Position numbers and translations under genes: made by a program
Part shown: piece after piece, positions 8,376 to 17,306 of the stretch
How the letters are laid out: the number at the start of each line of letters is the position of its first letter
Position numbering within the stretch: position 1 is the first letter of the stretch
NCBI GenBank assembly: GCA_031288175.1
Contig: JAITRW010000026.1
Coordinates: forward strand, 1-40,173
Direction of reading: 5' to 3'
From: Tannerellaceae bacterium
GTDB taxonomy: Bacteria; Bacteroidota; Bacteroidia; Bacteroidales; Tannerellaceae
DNA: 40,173 nt
The notes under the pieces: generated by a model
What the model was told of the DNA's origin: nothing
The model's database searches: none
The model's input: only the letters and a program-made list of their open reading frames with translations

Positions 8376-9194
8376 ATGACAATAGCCGAGCAGTTAAGGG
8401 GCGATAAGTTGTTTTTGATAGCAGGGCCATGTGTAATTGAGGGGGAAAGTATGGCGTTAAGTATTGCCGAGGAAGTCTTGCAGGTGACTCAAGATTTGGG
8501 AATTCCTTATGTTTTTAAGGGATCCTACCGGAAAGCCAACCGTTCGAGAGGAGATTCTTTTACGGGAATTGGCGATGAACAATCGTTAAGTATTTTAAGG
8601 AAGATAAGAGAGATTTACAATATTCCGACGGTGACGGATATTCATAGTCCGGAAGAGGCTGTTATGGCGGCGGACTATGTAGATGTATTACAGATACCGG
8701 CCTTCTTGTGCCGACAAACAGACTTGCTGAAAGCTGCCGCCCGCACGGGTTGCTCGGTGAACATCAAGAAAGGACAGTTCCTTTCACCGGAAGCTATGCG
8801 CTTTGCTATAGAAAAGGTTAAGGACGCAGGTAATGGAGGAGTTATGATCACCGAACGGGGGACAACCTTTGGTTATACCGATCTGGTCGTCGATTATCGA
8901 GGTATACCCTTGATGCGTGACTTCGGTTGTCCCGTTATCATGGACGTAACACACTCCTTACAACGCCCTAACCAAGCCTCCGGCATTACGGGAGGGATGC
9001 CTGCATTGATAGAGACGATAGCCCGCGCAGCGGTAGCCGTCGGTGTAGACGGGTTGTTTATTGAAACTCACCCCGACCCTCAACGAGCTTTGTCCGATGG
9101 AGCCAATATGTTACGTTTGGATTTGTTGAGAGGTTTAATGGAGCGTTTATGCCGGTTACGTGAATGCGTTAAGGCTATAGAAATAAATGCATGA
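8376..9194 (+). CDS. kdsA: 3-deoxy-D-manno-octulosonate 8-phosphate synthase
   Basis: Condenses phosphoenolpyruvate with arabinose 5-phosphate to give Kdo 8-phosphate, the first step of Kdo synthesis for lipopolysaccharide. Family stretches are all present: IAGPCVIEGE (residues 15-24), FKGSYRKANRSRGDSF, TDIHSPEEA, IKKGQFLSPE, TERGTTFGYTDLVVD, DVTHSLQRPN and FIETHPDP. Cys in GPCVIE (residue 19) occupies the place of the metal-binding Cys of metal-dependent KdsA; that reading is inference. Length 272 aa is usual. It is first gene of a three-gene run with the PAP2 phosphatase (ATGA overlap) and an acyltransferase, consistent with an envelope operon. Confidence 0.96.
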   Translation: MTIAEQLRGDKLFLIAGPCVIEGESMALSIAEEVLQVTQDLGIPYVFKGSYRKANRSRGDSFTGIGDEQSLSILRKIREIYNIPTVTDIHSPEEAVMAADYVDVLQIPAFLCRQTDLLKAAARTGCSVNIKKGQFLSPEAMRFAIEKVKDAGNGGVMITERGTTFGYTDLVVDYRGIPLMRDFGCPVIMDVTHSLQRPNQASGITGGMPALIETIARAAVAVGVDGLFIETHPDPQRALSDGANMLRLDLLRGLMERLCRLRECVKAIEINA

Positions 9195-9937
9195 GCCGGT
9201 GTATACTCGGAGCCTTCGCAAGTTTCTGTTGGTTATTTGTGGCAACGGCCTCGCAACGCGATACTCTTCCTTCCCAGATGTGGTGGGGAGAAGAAGCCTA
9301 CCGTCCCAGAGTAACCTCTTTCATCCTTCCGACGGTATTGGTCTCAACCGGCGTTGCAGTCACTGCCTGGGGGAAAGGAACTAATGATTTTGGCTTGATT
9401 CGCCGCCGTTGGATACCCAAGTATGCCAAGTATACCAAGTATGCCGATTACGCTGAATACGGAATGTTCGGATGGGTCTTTCTTTGTGACTTTGTAGGAC
9501 GCGAGCAACACCGTTGGCAGGAGCAAGTCATGCTTACCATTCTCGCCGAGATGATTAACGGTACTCTCGTCTCCGGATTGAAATACACCATCAACCTTCC
9601 CCGTCCTAATAGCGGCGAACAATCCTTCCCCTCAGGCCATACGGCCAATGTCTTTCTCGGCGCTCATTTAGCTTTTAAGGAATTTCGGAAAAGCTCACCT
9701 TGGCTTGCCTGCTCAGGTTACCTGATGGCAACGGCTGTCGCCGCTTCACGCGTTTATTACCACAAACATTGGATAGCCGACGTCGTAGCAGGGGCAGGTA
9801 TTGGAATGTTATCCGTAGAATTAGCTTACCTTATCTATTTTCCACGTCACAAGGCTATACAACCATCCGGTACGGTACGCGCAAGCCCTATGTTATTGGA
9901 TGGTGGCGGCGGACTCCACATCTCTTGTTCATTCTGA
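9191..9937 (+). CDS. PAP2-family lipid phosphatase, membrane-bound
   Basis: A 248-residue phosphatase of the type-2 phosphatidic acid phosphatase family, with the active site facing the periplasm. All three motifs are intact: KYTINLPRP (K-x6-RP), FPSGHTANV (PSGH) and [12 protein letters not shown] (SR-x5-H-x3-D). The N-terminus ([18 protein letters not shown]) is a signal peptide or anchor, and further hydrophobic segments lie at about 40-60 and 175-215. A short repetitive stretch, [13 protein letters not shown], sits near residue 80. The start overlaps the kdsA stop as ATGA, so translation is coupled. Likely substrates are lipid A, undecaprenyl-PP or other lipid phosphates; the sequence does not decide which. 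Confidence 0.88.
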   Translation: MSRCILGAFASFCWLFVATASQRDTLPSQMWWGEEAYRPRVTSFILPTVLVSTGVAVTAWGKGTNDFGLIRRRWIPKYAKYTKYADYAEYGMFGWVFLCDFVGREQHRWQEQVMLTILAEMINGTLVSGLKYTINLPRPNSGEQSFPSGHTANVFLGAHLAFKEFRKSSPWLACSGYLMATAVAASRVYYHKHWIADVVAGAGIGMLSVELAYLIYFPRHKAIQPSGTVRASPMLLDGGGGLHISCSF

Positions 9938-9945
9938 AAGTCGAT

Positions 9946-10458
9946 ATGGAAAAACAACCCTTTCAAGCCCACGAAACGGCAGTGATTGATATCGGTTGCC
10001 GGATAGGCGAAGGAACGTGCATCTGGCACTTCACCCACATTATGACCGGCGCCGTCATCGGACGGAACTGTACAATCGGTCAGAACGTTTTTATCGCTGA
10101 CGGAGCAACTCTTGGCGATGGAGTGAAAGTGCAGAACAATGTTTCCATTTATACAGGGGTGACCTGTGAAGATGAAGTCTTCTTAGGTCCCGGATGCGTC
10201 TTTACCAACGTCATTAATCCCCGTAGCGCTATTTGCCGGAAGGACAAGTTCCTTCCCACCCTTATCAAACGAGGTGCAACCATCGGCGCCAATGCAACCA
10301 TTATATGCGGCTGTACCGTCGGAGAGTACGCCTTCGTGGGCGCTGGCGCCGTGGTCACACACGACGTTCCCCCATATGCCCTCGTTGTAGGTAATCCTGC
10401 CCAGCTAATTGACCGTGTCAACCGCCTTGGCGAACGCCTGTTCGAGGTCAGCGATTAG
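9946..10458 (+). CDS. Left-handed beta-helix (hexapeptide) sugar N-acyltransferase, WbpD/WlbB-like
   Basis: A 170-residue hexapeptide-repeat transferase with the features of WbpD/WlbB enzymes, which acetylate the 3-amino group of UDP-2-acetamido-3-amino-glucuronate in O-antigen synthesis: [54 protein letters not shown] and [13 protein letters not shown]. No partner genes of that pathway are in the window, so the exact acceptor is uncertain. The start is the ATG at 9946, 8 bp after the PAP2 stop; a longer open frame upstream overlaps PAP2 out of frame and is spurious. The 3' end overlaps the convergent metY gene by 54 bp. Confidence 0.88.
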   Translation: MEKQPFQAHETAVIDIGCRIGEGTCIWHFTHIMTGAVIGRNCTIGQNVFIADGATLGDGVKVQNNVSIYTGVTCEDEVFLGPGCVFTNVINPRSAICRKDKFLPTLIKRGATIGANATIICGCTVGEYAFVGAGAVVTHDVPPYALVVGNPAQLIDRVNRLGERLFEVSD

Positions 10459-11706
10459 GTCAGCCACATCTTCAAGGCCGATAGACAGGCGCAGGGTTTC
10501 AGGTACCACACCAGTAGCTTTTAACTCCTCAGGCGTCAATTCATGATGGGTCGTATGCGGCGAGTTGATAATCAGTGAACGCGCATCCCCTAAGTTCGCA
10601 TGGTATGAGAACAATTTCAAGGCATTCAAGAAACGATAGTTTTCTTTCCCATCACCTTTATATCCGAACGAAAAGATCCCACCTACACCTTTGGGAAGAT
10701 ATTGCTTCGCAAGTTGACGGTAAGGACTTTCTGGAAGTAACGGATGAGATACCCACTCTACACGCGGATGTTTAGCCAGATATTCGGCGATAGCAAGCGC
10801 CGATGCGCTTTGCCGATGTAAGCGTTCACTAAGGGTCTCTATTCCTTGAAGAATTAAGTATGCATCGAAGGGAGAAAGCGAAGCTCCAAGGATCGCCAGA
10901 TAGTGCGTACGTACACGTGCCGAGAAAGGAAAGTCGGGAAACGTCTCTACCACATTACGATTACCGAACGTATACACCGGTTTGGCAAATTGAGGATGGC
11001 GACCGCCCAGCCAATTGAATCTCTTCGGAGCTTCCACGATAAGGCCTCCGATGATAGACCCGTGTCCCGACAACGCCTTCGTCGCAGAATATACGACGAT
11101 GTCCGCCCCATATTCAATAGGTCGCAACAGGTAAGGCGTAGCCAGTGTATTATCCACAATAAGGGGGATACCGTGAGAATGAGCTACGTCCGCTATCGCC
11201 TGTATATCCGCCACTATATTAATAGGATTGCTGATACTTTCTATCACGATAGCCCGCGTATCCGGACGGATCAATCCTTCCAGCGCTTCCAAGTCATTCA
11301 CGTCATCAATAAGGTCAATCTCCACCCCAAGCGCAGGATATACTTTGCGATACCCGTCATACGTACCCCCATAGATACGAGCTGCCGCTATCACGCGCCC
11401 TCCTTCACCCGCTGCTAACAATGCATACGACAATGCGGCCATGCCCGACGCCACAGCTACCGCTGCCACACCTCCATCCAGTGCCGCTACGCGCTGTTCC
11501 AATGCTGCCACTGTGGGATTACCGATACGGCTATATAGTAGCCCTACTTCCTCAAAATGTACCAACCGTTCCGCCCTCTCCGGCGAACCGATATCGAATG
11601 CCGTTGTCTGGTAGATCGGTACCTGTACGCTTCCCAGATGCTCTTTCGGTTCATAGCCTGCATGGATCCGTAGCGTGTCGAATCCTTTTTTACCTTCCGT
11701 ACTCAT
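10405..11706 (-). CDS. metY: O-acetylhomoserine sulfhydrylase / aminocarboxypropyltransferase
   Basis: A PLP enzyme of the Cys/Met metabolism family that joins O-acetylhomoserine with sulfide or methanethiol to give homocysteine or methionine. The 433-residue length, THAGY-like start (LRIHAGYEP), [33 protein letters not shown] and [18 protein letters not shown] (PLP Lys about 210) identify it as MetY rather than the shorter MetB/MetC. It starts 19 bp after the nitrogenase-like K gene and is probably the third gene of that operon. This pairing matters: methylthio-alkane reductase (a nitrogenase-like system) releases methanethiol, a substrate of this enzyme. The 3' end overlaps the convergent acyltransferase gene. 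Confidence 0.95.
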   Translation of the reverse strand: MSTEGKKGFDTLRIHAGYEPKEHLGSVQVPIYQTTAFDIGSPERAERLVHFEEVGLLYSRIGNPTVAALEQRVAALDGGVAAVAVASGMAALSYALLAAGEGGRVIAAARIYGGTYDGYRKVYPALGVEIDLIDDVNDLEALEGLIRPDTRAIVIESISNPINIVADIQAIADVAHSHGIPLIVDNTLATPYLLRPIEYGADIVVYSATKALSGHGSIIGGLIVEAPKRFNWLGGRHPQFAKPVYTFGNRNVVETFPDFPFSARVRTHYLAILGASLSPFDAYLILQGIETLSERLHRQSASALAIAEYLAKHPRVEWVSHPLLPESPYRQLAKQYLPKGVGGIFSFGYKGDGKENYRFLNALKLFSYHANLGDARSLIINSPHTTHHELTPEELKATGVVPETLRLSIGLEDVADLIADLEQAFAKAVDTVN

Positions 11707-11725
11707 TACTCATCTCTTTTTATTA

Positions 11726-13042
11726 TTAATTGAAACTCTGGTAAACCGACGTATAAATATCCTCCAGCAGTTTCAAGCCTCCATGATAACCTACATAACT
11801 GCTGTGAAGGATCACCTTCTCTTGTACAGGTATACTGATGCATACAAAATTTCCTCCCAACTGTCTGGCTATCTTCTTCTCGAAAATACTCCCTATGATC
11901 AGCGGCGCACCTGCAAAATCCTCTTCCTCAATGCGTCGGTGAATTTCATATCCGTCTGTTGAAAACACTACCTCTGCCTCTATTCCGTAACTGAATTGTC
12001 GGAACAGGGTTGCTACGTCTTCTTGATACTCCTCCGGAACACCCTCCGTAACGAATTGCGTATTAGGCATCAGCCCCAAATCATTCACCAGAAATTTCGA
12101 CACCCCCAGCGCATTCGCCGCCGTCGTCACTGTCGTGAATTTCCGTGAGGCCGTCCTATTCTCAAAGAAAATGTCTACTGATCTCTCCAAGTAGTAATAA
12201 TATTCTTTTTCATGACGAGCTATCAACGCCTCTGTCTTCACCCTGTCGAGACCCGCAAACTCTGTTACCGCACGGAGGAATGCTCCCGTCTCGTGAGCAC
12301 CTATCGGCAGGGTGGGGTAGTGCAGGTACGGCGTCCCGAACAACTCTTCCAGCAGACGCACATTTTTCAGACCCACCCAAGGCGATATGAGCAGGTTGAA
12401 CTCCGCCTGTCCTACAAGATCAAGGTTAGCTACTCCCCGATATTCTCCGAAGATTGTATTTGGTGTCAACCCTAATTCCCACAACAAACCTTCCAATTCT
12501 CGGATATTCCCCAGCCAGTAAGGGTCGAAAGAAGGAACGGTTCCCCATAGATTCACGAGCCCTCGTATCTTTTCACCCTTCGGACGCTTGGCTATATATT
12601 GGCGGATCAATGCATCCGTCACCCACTCGTGCCCCTCTATATTCGTTCCTTTGAAACCTGCTGTCGATACTCCGATCACCGGCTTCGCCTCATCCGCGAA
12701 CTCCGATACTACACGCTCAATGTCATCCCCTACAATCTCCGTCGTACAGCCTGATAACACTACGAACAGATCCCCGTCCATCACTTCCAACGAACGACGG
12801 ATCACTTCCCGTAATTTCGACTCTCCTCCAAAGACGATCTCCCTTTCGCCTACATTCGTACAAGGATAGGTCTGGGGATTCAAGTATCCCGAATCGCCTG
12901 TTGTCCCCGCCATACTTCCTGCCAGCTTCCCTGCACAGCCCGGTCCCGCATGGATCACAGGGATGGCCCTGTTAATCGCCTGTACTGTCTGCATTGCCCC
13001 CAGCGCACATACATAACGCGGTTGATCAAGAATCGTTCCCAT
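11726..13042 (-). CDS. Nitrogenase component-1-like subunit, K (beta) type
   Basis: A 438-residue member of the nitrogenase component 1 superfamily (NifK/NifN/MarK-like). Three cysteines stand where NifK holds the P-cluster: Cys12 (YVCALGAMQTVQAI), Cys36 (HAGPGCAGKL) and Cys99 (VLSGCTTEIVGDD). The typical CTNVGEREIVFGGESKL segment is also present. It is shorter at the N-terminus than NifK. It begins 3 bp after the D-like stop, and the two must form a heterotetramer if the family rule holds. The partner genes (D-like upstream, metY downstream) and lack of nif genes point away from classical nitrogen fixation. A NifEN-like scaffold role or a methylthio-alkane-reductase-like role are both possible; I favour the second. 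Confidence 0.85.
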   Translation of the reverse strand: MGTILDQPRYVCALGAMQTVQAINRAIPVIHAGPGCAGKLAGSMAGTTGDSGYLNPQTYPCTNVGEREIVFGGESKLREVIRRSLEVMDGDLFVVLSGCTTEIVGDDIERVVSEFADEAKPVIGVSTAGFKGTNIEGHEWVTDALIRQYIAKRPKGEKIRGLVNLWGTVPSFDPYWLGNIRELEGLLWELGLTPNTIFGEYRGVANLDLVGQAEFNLLISPWVGLKNVRLLEELFGTPYLHYPTLPIGAHETGAFLRAVTEFAGLDRVKTEALIARHEKEYYYYLERSVDIFFENRTASRKFTTVTTAANALGVSKFLVNDLGLMPNTQFVTEGVPEEYQEDVATLFRQFSYGIEAEVVFSTDGYEIHRRIEEEDFAGAPLIIGSIFEKKIARQLGGNFVCISIPVQEKVILHSSYVGYHGGLKLLEDIYTSVYQSFN

Positions 13043-13045
13043 CGC

Positions 13046-14533
13046 TCACACCTCCTCTGCTATTTCGAGGAACTTATCTGCCTGCTGCTCCATCCACCAA
13101 CGGGTGTAAGGCAACCGTACCCGCCGCGACAAGTTGTCGGGGAAACTCCGATTCACAATTATGTAAAGGAGAGTCTTTGCAAACCTCAACATGCCCTTAT
13201 AACCAAAGGCGTTATATTCGTCATATACGCAATAAGCCGGTATACCGATCTTCATCGCCCACACTGTGGAACCCGGATGCCGCGATACAAATACATCAGG
13301 GCGTACCTTATCCAAGATATTCATGAATTCATAATTCTGGAGATCATTGACCGACAGCCCGAAATCATTCGGCGAATGTTCCAATAGATATTCAAAGGCC
13401 TCCGGACGCCTACCGTCGTCATACTGCTTGTCGAAATGCCACGCGGAGAGATGCTCTACCTTCATCCCCAACTCCTGCAAGATCCTCACATAATTGAACC
13501 CGAACCCCGGCCCCATAGCTACCATCGCACGCTTGCCTTCCAGTTCTTTACGCACTTTTTCTATTTGCGGTAAATACTTAGCCAAGTCTTTGTCCAGATA
13601 GGCCTCCATTTCATTTTCCTTACCTACTACGGCCGCCAGCTTCCGCGCAAAATCCGTATAGCCCGCGATTCCGTGCGGTGGGACGCTCCGTACATACGGT
13701 ACCCCATAAGCTTCTTCCAAACCTACACCGAAATACGCCCCCAGCGTACTGCATGTACTGATTGTCGCTACTGCTTCCGACGAATGAGCAAACTCCTCTA
13801 CTGTCGATGACGCCGGAAACCATACCGGTTCCAGTCCCACTACTTCCAACAATTCCTTTACATCCGCCCGTGCGTTCCACGATAAACCTTGCGTAAAACC
13901 AATTATGTTTACCTTATTCGATTTCACTTCAGGTGCCTTCACTACATACTTCAACACCGTGTGCCACGCCGCATCGAACCCCGTTGCCCAGATTTGAGAC
14001 TTAAAACCTTCGCAATGAACGGGAGCGATAGCCACAGGTAGCTCCTCTTTCAAGTCATCAATCAATCCGTCGAAATCTTCCCCGATCACCCCGCTCACGC
14101 ACGACGCTCCTACAAAGATCACCTTCGGCCGGTAACGTACATAGGTCTCTCGGATCACCTCTTTTAGATTCTCAATCGCCCCGAATACGGTATCGCTCTC
14201 TTTCATATCGGTACACGTATAGCCGAAATGATTTCTCGGCCGCCCCAACGCTCCCGCCAGCAAATCCAGGTTACTTCCCACTCCCATCGCCGTAGCAGCA
14301 CACCCCGACGGACTATGGTGCACAATGGCCGCATCGTTGATTCCTGCCAGCTGTCCCAGCGCACACGTTGCCGGACAGCTTGACGCCTGCGAAAAGCAAC
14401 GCCTCCGCTCTCCCGGACACCCTTCTGTCGAACATTCTTTTCCTAACGCCTGCAACGTCCCCCAATATCCCGTCACCGACCCTATCCTTGCCTCCCGCGA
14501 ACCACATAACTTATCTCCAATGTCTATTGCCAT
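13046..14533 (-). CDS. Nitrogenase component-1-like subunit, D (alpha) type
   Basis: A 495-residue NifD/NifE/MarD-like protein. P-cluster cysteines are Cys57 (CPATCALGQLAGI), Cys78 (HHSPSGCAATAM) and Cys145 (VGASCVSGVIGED). Cys261 (ISTCSTLGAYFGVGLEEAYG) matches NifD Cys275, the cofactor ligand. By hand alignment the NifD His195 position is Phe186 (CEGFKSQIWATGF) and the His442 position is Tyr (PAYCVYDEYN). A further set of cysteines (10, 34, 39, 46, 53) precedes the core. I start at the ATG at 14533 (MAIDIGDKLCG); 21 more codons are open upstream to 14596. It is first gene of the D-K-metY operon; no NifH-like gene is adjacent. Confidence 0.87.
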   Translation of the reverse strand: MAIDIGDKLCGSREARIGSVTGYWGTLQALGKECSTEGCPGERRRCFSQASSCPATCALGQLAGINDAAIVHHSPSGCAATAMGVGSNLDLLAGALGRPRNHFGYTCTDMKESDTVFGAIENLKEVIRETYVRYRPKVIFVGASCVSGVIGEDFDGLIDDLKEELPVAIAPVHCEGFKSQIWATGFDAAWHTVLKYVVKAPEVKSNKVNIIGFTQGLSWNARADVKELLEVVGLEPVWFPASSTVEEFAHSSEAVATISTCSTLGAYFGVGLEEAYGVPYVRSVPPHGIAGYTDFARKLAAVVGKENEMEAYLDKDLAKYLPQIEKVRKELEGKRAMVAMGPGFGFNYVRILQELGMKVEHLSAWHFDKQYDDGRRPEAFEYLLEHSPNDFGLSVNDLQNYEFMNILDKVRPDVFVSRHPGSTVWAMKIGIPAYCVYDEYNAFGYKGMLRFAKTLLYIIVNRSFPDNLSRRVRLPYTRWWMEQQADKFLEIAEEV

Positions 14534-14651
14534 AACGCTTATCTGTTGTTTTGCACCTGCAAAGAAACCACCTCCCTTTCCTCTACCCAATACCACAATT
14601 GAGGTATTTTCCTTTCCTTCAAAGTACTCTATCCTTATTAATAATGTTGTG

Positions 14652-14659
14652 TATCTTTG
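14652..14659 (+). promoter_or_regulatory. -7 box of the BIG2-protein operon
   Basis: TATCTTTG, 37 nt before the ATG at 14697. A -33 TTG at the right distance is not evident. It is the only TAnnTTTG box in the interval between the divergent D-like and BIG2 genes; I found none on the minus strand for the D-like gene. Confidence 0.5.
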
Positions 14660-14696
14660 TAAGTATAAACTAATACCAAACTAAACCACACATCCG

Positions 14697-17294
14697 ATGA
14701 AAGCTTTCAGGGTGTCCATAGCTTTTCTTTTCACCACTATATCTTTGCAAATAATACTTGCCGATGACGCCGTACAAACCGATACCCGTATGTCGGCCGC
14801 GAACCATCTTGATTCCCAAAGCGACCATCTCTTTTTTACCGATGCAGAGGTTGAGACACAGCTCGGTGAGGAGTGTTGGGAGAGCGGAGGTCTCTTTTCT
14901 ACCGAAATGTTCCACTGGGCTTACCTCACTGCGCGGTTCTGCATCCTCTACCTCGACATGAATCATTCGGAGGCTACCGAGAGCCGTGACGACGAGACGT
15001 GGCTTCAAGTGCTCTTCTCCCTTGAGCCTGTTGACCTCAACGCACTCCGTAGCGGGTCTAAGAAAATTAAAGACTTCAAATGGGTGCTCGGCGGGGGCGC
15101 CTATGTCACCAGTGGTAGCTCTGCTCACGACCTTTACTTCCCCACGGGACAGAGTGATGCCGAATCCCCTTCAAGCGTACGGAGTTACATGGGTGACCTT
15201 ACTCCCAAAGAACTGATGGAGCAGTACCTGACGCCTAAGTCTTACGTCAACTCGCTGGCGGGGAGGCTGGCCAAGGCGCTTTGCCAAATCCTGAACGACC
15301 CTGAGGCGGCCATCCTCAATGGTACCGACGCCTGGGGTTCCGTCAACCAGCGTTACTATCAAGACGAGGAAATTACTATCTACGGATATACCTACATAGG
15401 GGGCTATTCTTTCTACATTTCCACCTTCATGTACTACCCCAAAGTGACCCGCCAAGCCTTCCGTTCCCAGGGAATTTCTTATGACAACATCCCCCTGGCG
15501 GACTATTTCTTTAATAACTACCCCGTCGACGTCCGGATGATTCCCCAGCTTCCCGGCGCTGACGCCCTTCCCTACCGGCTCTCCATGGGACAAACGTTGC
15601 AACTCTCCTACACCGCTTCCTGCCGCGGAAGCTCGTACCTCCATCGCCTCTCCAATGTTCGCTGGGAATCTTCCCGCCCTGAGATAGTCTCCGTGGACGC
15701 CAATGGCTTGCTCACTGCCCACAGTCCCGGCGAAGCGGTGATTACCCTTTTGATGGATGACGACAATCTCTCCCAGGGTACCAATGGAGTTCACCGGCTT
15801 ACCGGTCACGTCGTTGTCCCTCTTCCAAAAGACGACAGCTACATAGAATCCCAGATATTCATCAATTCTATTATCTATCTCAAACAGGGAAATTCCACCG
15901 CCCTCTCCGCTGCCCTCTCCGCCCTCACATGGAACGGGCAGCCGGTCTCTTTCTCTTCCCTCCTATGGAGTACATCCGATTATGATATCGTCTCTTGCAG
16001 GAGCGATGCCCCTTACCGCAATGCTACGCTCACGGCTAAAGCTACCGGCAGTGCCACCGTCACCCTGAAAATCTATCCTGCATTCTCTTCATCTCTCTTT
16101 AATACACTCCATCCTACTATCACTGTCACCGATGACGTGATGGCCCACTACGGCTTTTCCTCCTTCGTCCTTACACGTGAAGCGGTGGTGCTTCCTCCCT
16201 CCCAGTCCATCCAGTTCTCCCCTCCTCTCCCTAAGGGGGAAATCGGCTATACCCTCCATGCAGGCGATTCCCTGCTCTTCACTTTCTCAATCTCGAACGC
16301 ACAACCAAATTCCACCCCCATCTGGATATCTTCCCTCCCCAATGTAGTCTCAGTCAGTAACAACGGCCTGGTCAAAGCCCTCTCGCCGGGCGCAACCACC
16401 CTCACCGTCAGCGGTTATAATACTGCAGGGGTTCCCGTTGGCGCTAACTGTAAGATTATCGTCCCCCTCCCTGACTACCACAAGTTGCCCGATCGTATCC
16501 TTAACCAAGGACAAGCCTCTCAAGTTACCATCCCTTCCCTCACATGGAACGGCACTGTCTTACCCTTGATCCACTCCGCATGGACATCCTCTAACCCTAC
16601 TATCGCCACCGTCACTCCCGACGGACAAGTTATGGCCGTCAATTCAGGCGAAGTTACCCTCTTCTTCACCTTTGCCGCCCCACATACCTTCGATCCTATT
16701 ACCGTTGCTCAGCGTATCATCGTCCCTCCCTTCCTTCGGATTAATCCCTCCCTTCCCGTAGGGAAAAACACCACTACCCTTCCCGTAGGGAAATCTCTCC
16801 AATGTCACGTCGAAGCCCTTTATAACTTTGCCGTCTATCCCTCCTCTAACTACTCCTGGACATCCTCTCATCCTGCCGTTGCCACCGTTACCCCTCCAGG
16901 GCACATTGAGGCTCTCTCTCCCGGAGAAACGCTCCTCTCTGTCACCATCCCCGAACACACTTTCGGCGATAGCCCGCTCCTCGCCACACGCCTCCTTACC
17001 GTAGTACCTAATCCCATCGTCCGTATCCTCACCCCTCTGACTGACGAAGAAGAGGAAGACATCACCCTATCCTTGCACCAATCCCTTCAACTCACTGTCA
17101 AAACTTCTTGGAACAATGCCGACTACTCCCTCTCCGATTCCAAATGGGAATCTTCCCACCCTGACATCGTCGCCATTGACCCTAACGGCCTCATCACCGC
17201 TCTCAACCCCGGTACAGCCACCCTCACCTTTACCGCTACCGGTTCCGTGAATCCCATCACCGTCACCCGCCGCGTTCTCGTATCATCGCATTAA
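14697..17294 (+). CDS. Exported BIG2-repeat protein A with novel N-terminal module
   Basis: An 865-residue exported protein. Signal peptide: MKAFRVSIAFLFTTISLQIILA. Residues about 45-280 form a module without a family I recognise (WAYLTARFCILYLD, VLFSLEPVDL, KKIKDFKWVLGGGAYV, LNDPEAAILNGTDAWGSV) that recurs twice in the next gene. Six bacterial Ig-like (BIG2) units follow, marked by W-x-SS-x-P and VSVDANGLLTAHSPGEAVITL-type cores, to the C-terminus. There is no type IX sorting domain, LPXTG or lipobox, so how it is held at the surface is unclear. It is followed 12 bp later by protein B; the two are probably cotranscribed surface adhesin-like proteins. The function is unknown. Confidence 0.85.
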   Translation: MKAFRVSIAFLFTTISLQIILADDAVQTDTRMSAANHLDSQSDHLFFTDAEVETQLGEECWESGGLFSTEMFHWAYLTARFCILYLDMNHSEATESRDDETWLQVLFSLEPVDLNALRSGSKKIKDFKWVLGGGAYVTSGSSAHDLYFPTGQSDAESPSSVRSYMGDLTPKELMEQYLTPKSYVNSLAGRLAKALCQILNDPEAAILNGTDAWGSVNQRYYQDEEITIYGYTYIGGYSFYISTFMYYPKVTRQAFRSQGISYDNIPLADYFFNNYPVDVRMIPQLPGADALPYRLSMGQTLQLSYTASCRGSSYLHRLSNVRWESSRPEIVSVDANGLLTAHSPGEAVITLLMDDDNLSQGTNGVHRLTGHVVVPLPKDDSYIESQIFINSIIYLKQGNSTALSAALSALTWNGQPVSFSSLLWSTSDYDIVSCRSDAPYRNATLTAKATGSATVTLKIYPAFSSSLFNTLHPTITVTDDVMAHYGFSSFVLTREAVVLPPSQSIQFSPPLPKGEIGYTLHAGDSLLFTFSISNAQPNSTPIWISSLPNVVSVSNNGLVKALSPGATTLTVSGYNTAGVPVGANCKIIVPLPDYHKLPDRILNQGQASQVTIPSLTWNGTVLPLIHSAWTSSNPTIATVTPDGQVMAVNSGEVTLFFTFAAPHTFDPITVAQRIIVPPFLRINPSLPVGKNTTTLPVGKSLQCHVEALYNFAVYPSSNYSWTSSHPAVATVTPPGHIEALSPGETLLSVTIPEHTFGDSPLLATRLLTVVPNPIVRILTPLTDEEEEDITLSLHQSLQLTVKTSWNNADYSLSDSKWESSHPDIVAIDPNGLITALNPGTATLTFTATGSVNPITVTRRVLVSSH

Positions 17295-17306
17295 TACTTT
17301 TTTGTC

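Noticed and set aside
9700-9945. Upstream extension of the acyltransferase frame
   Set aside because: It overlaps the PAP2 gene in another frame, and the hexapeptide family begins at the ATG at 9946.
10405-14533. Classical nitrogen-fixation (nifDK) operon
   Set aside because: No nifH, nifE, nifN or nifB nearby, metY is the operon partner, and the His195 and His442 equivalents are not at their places.
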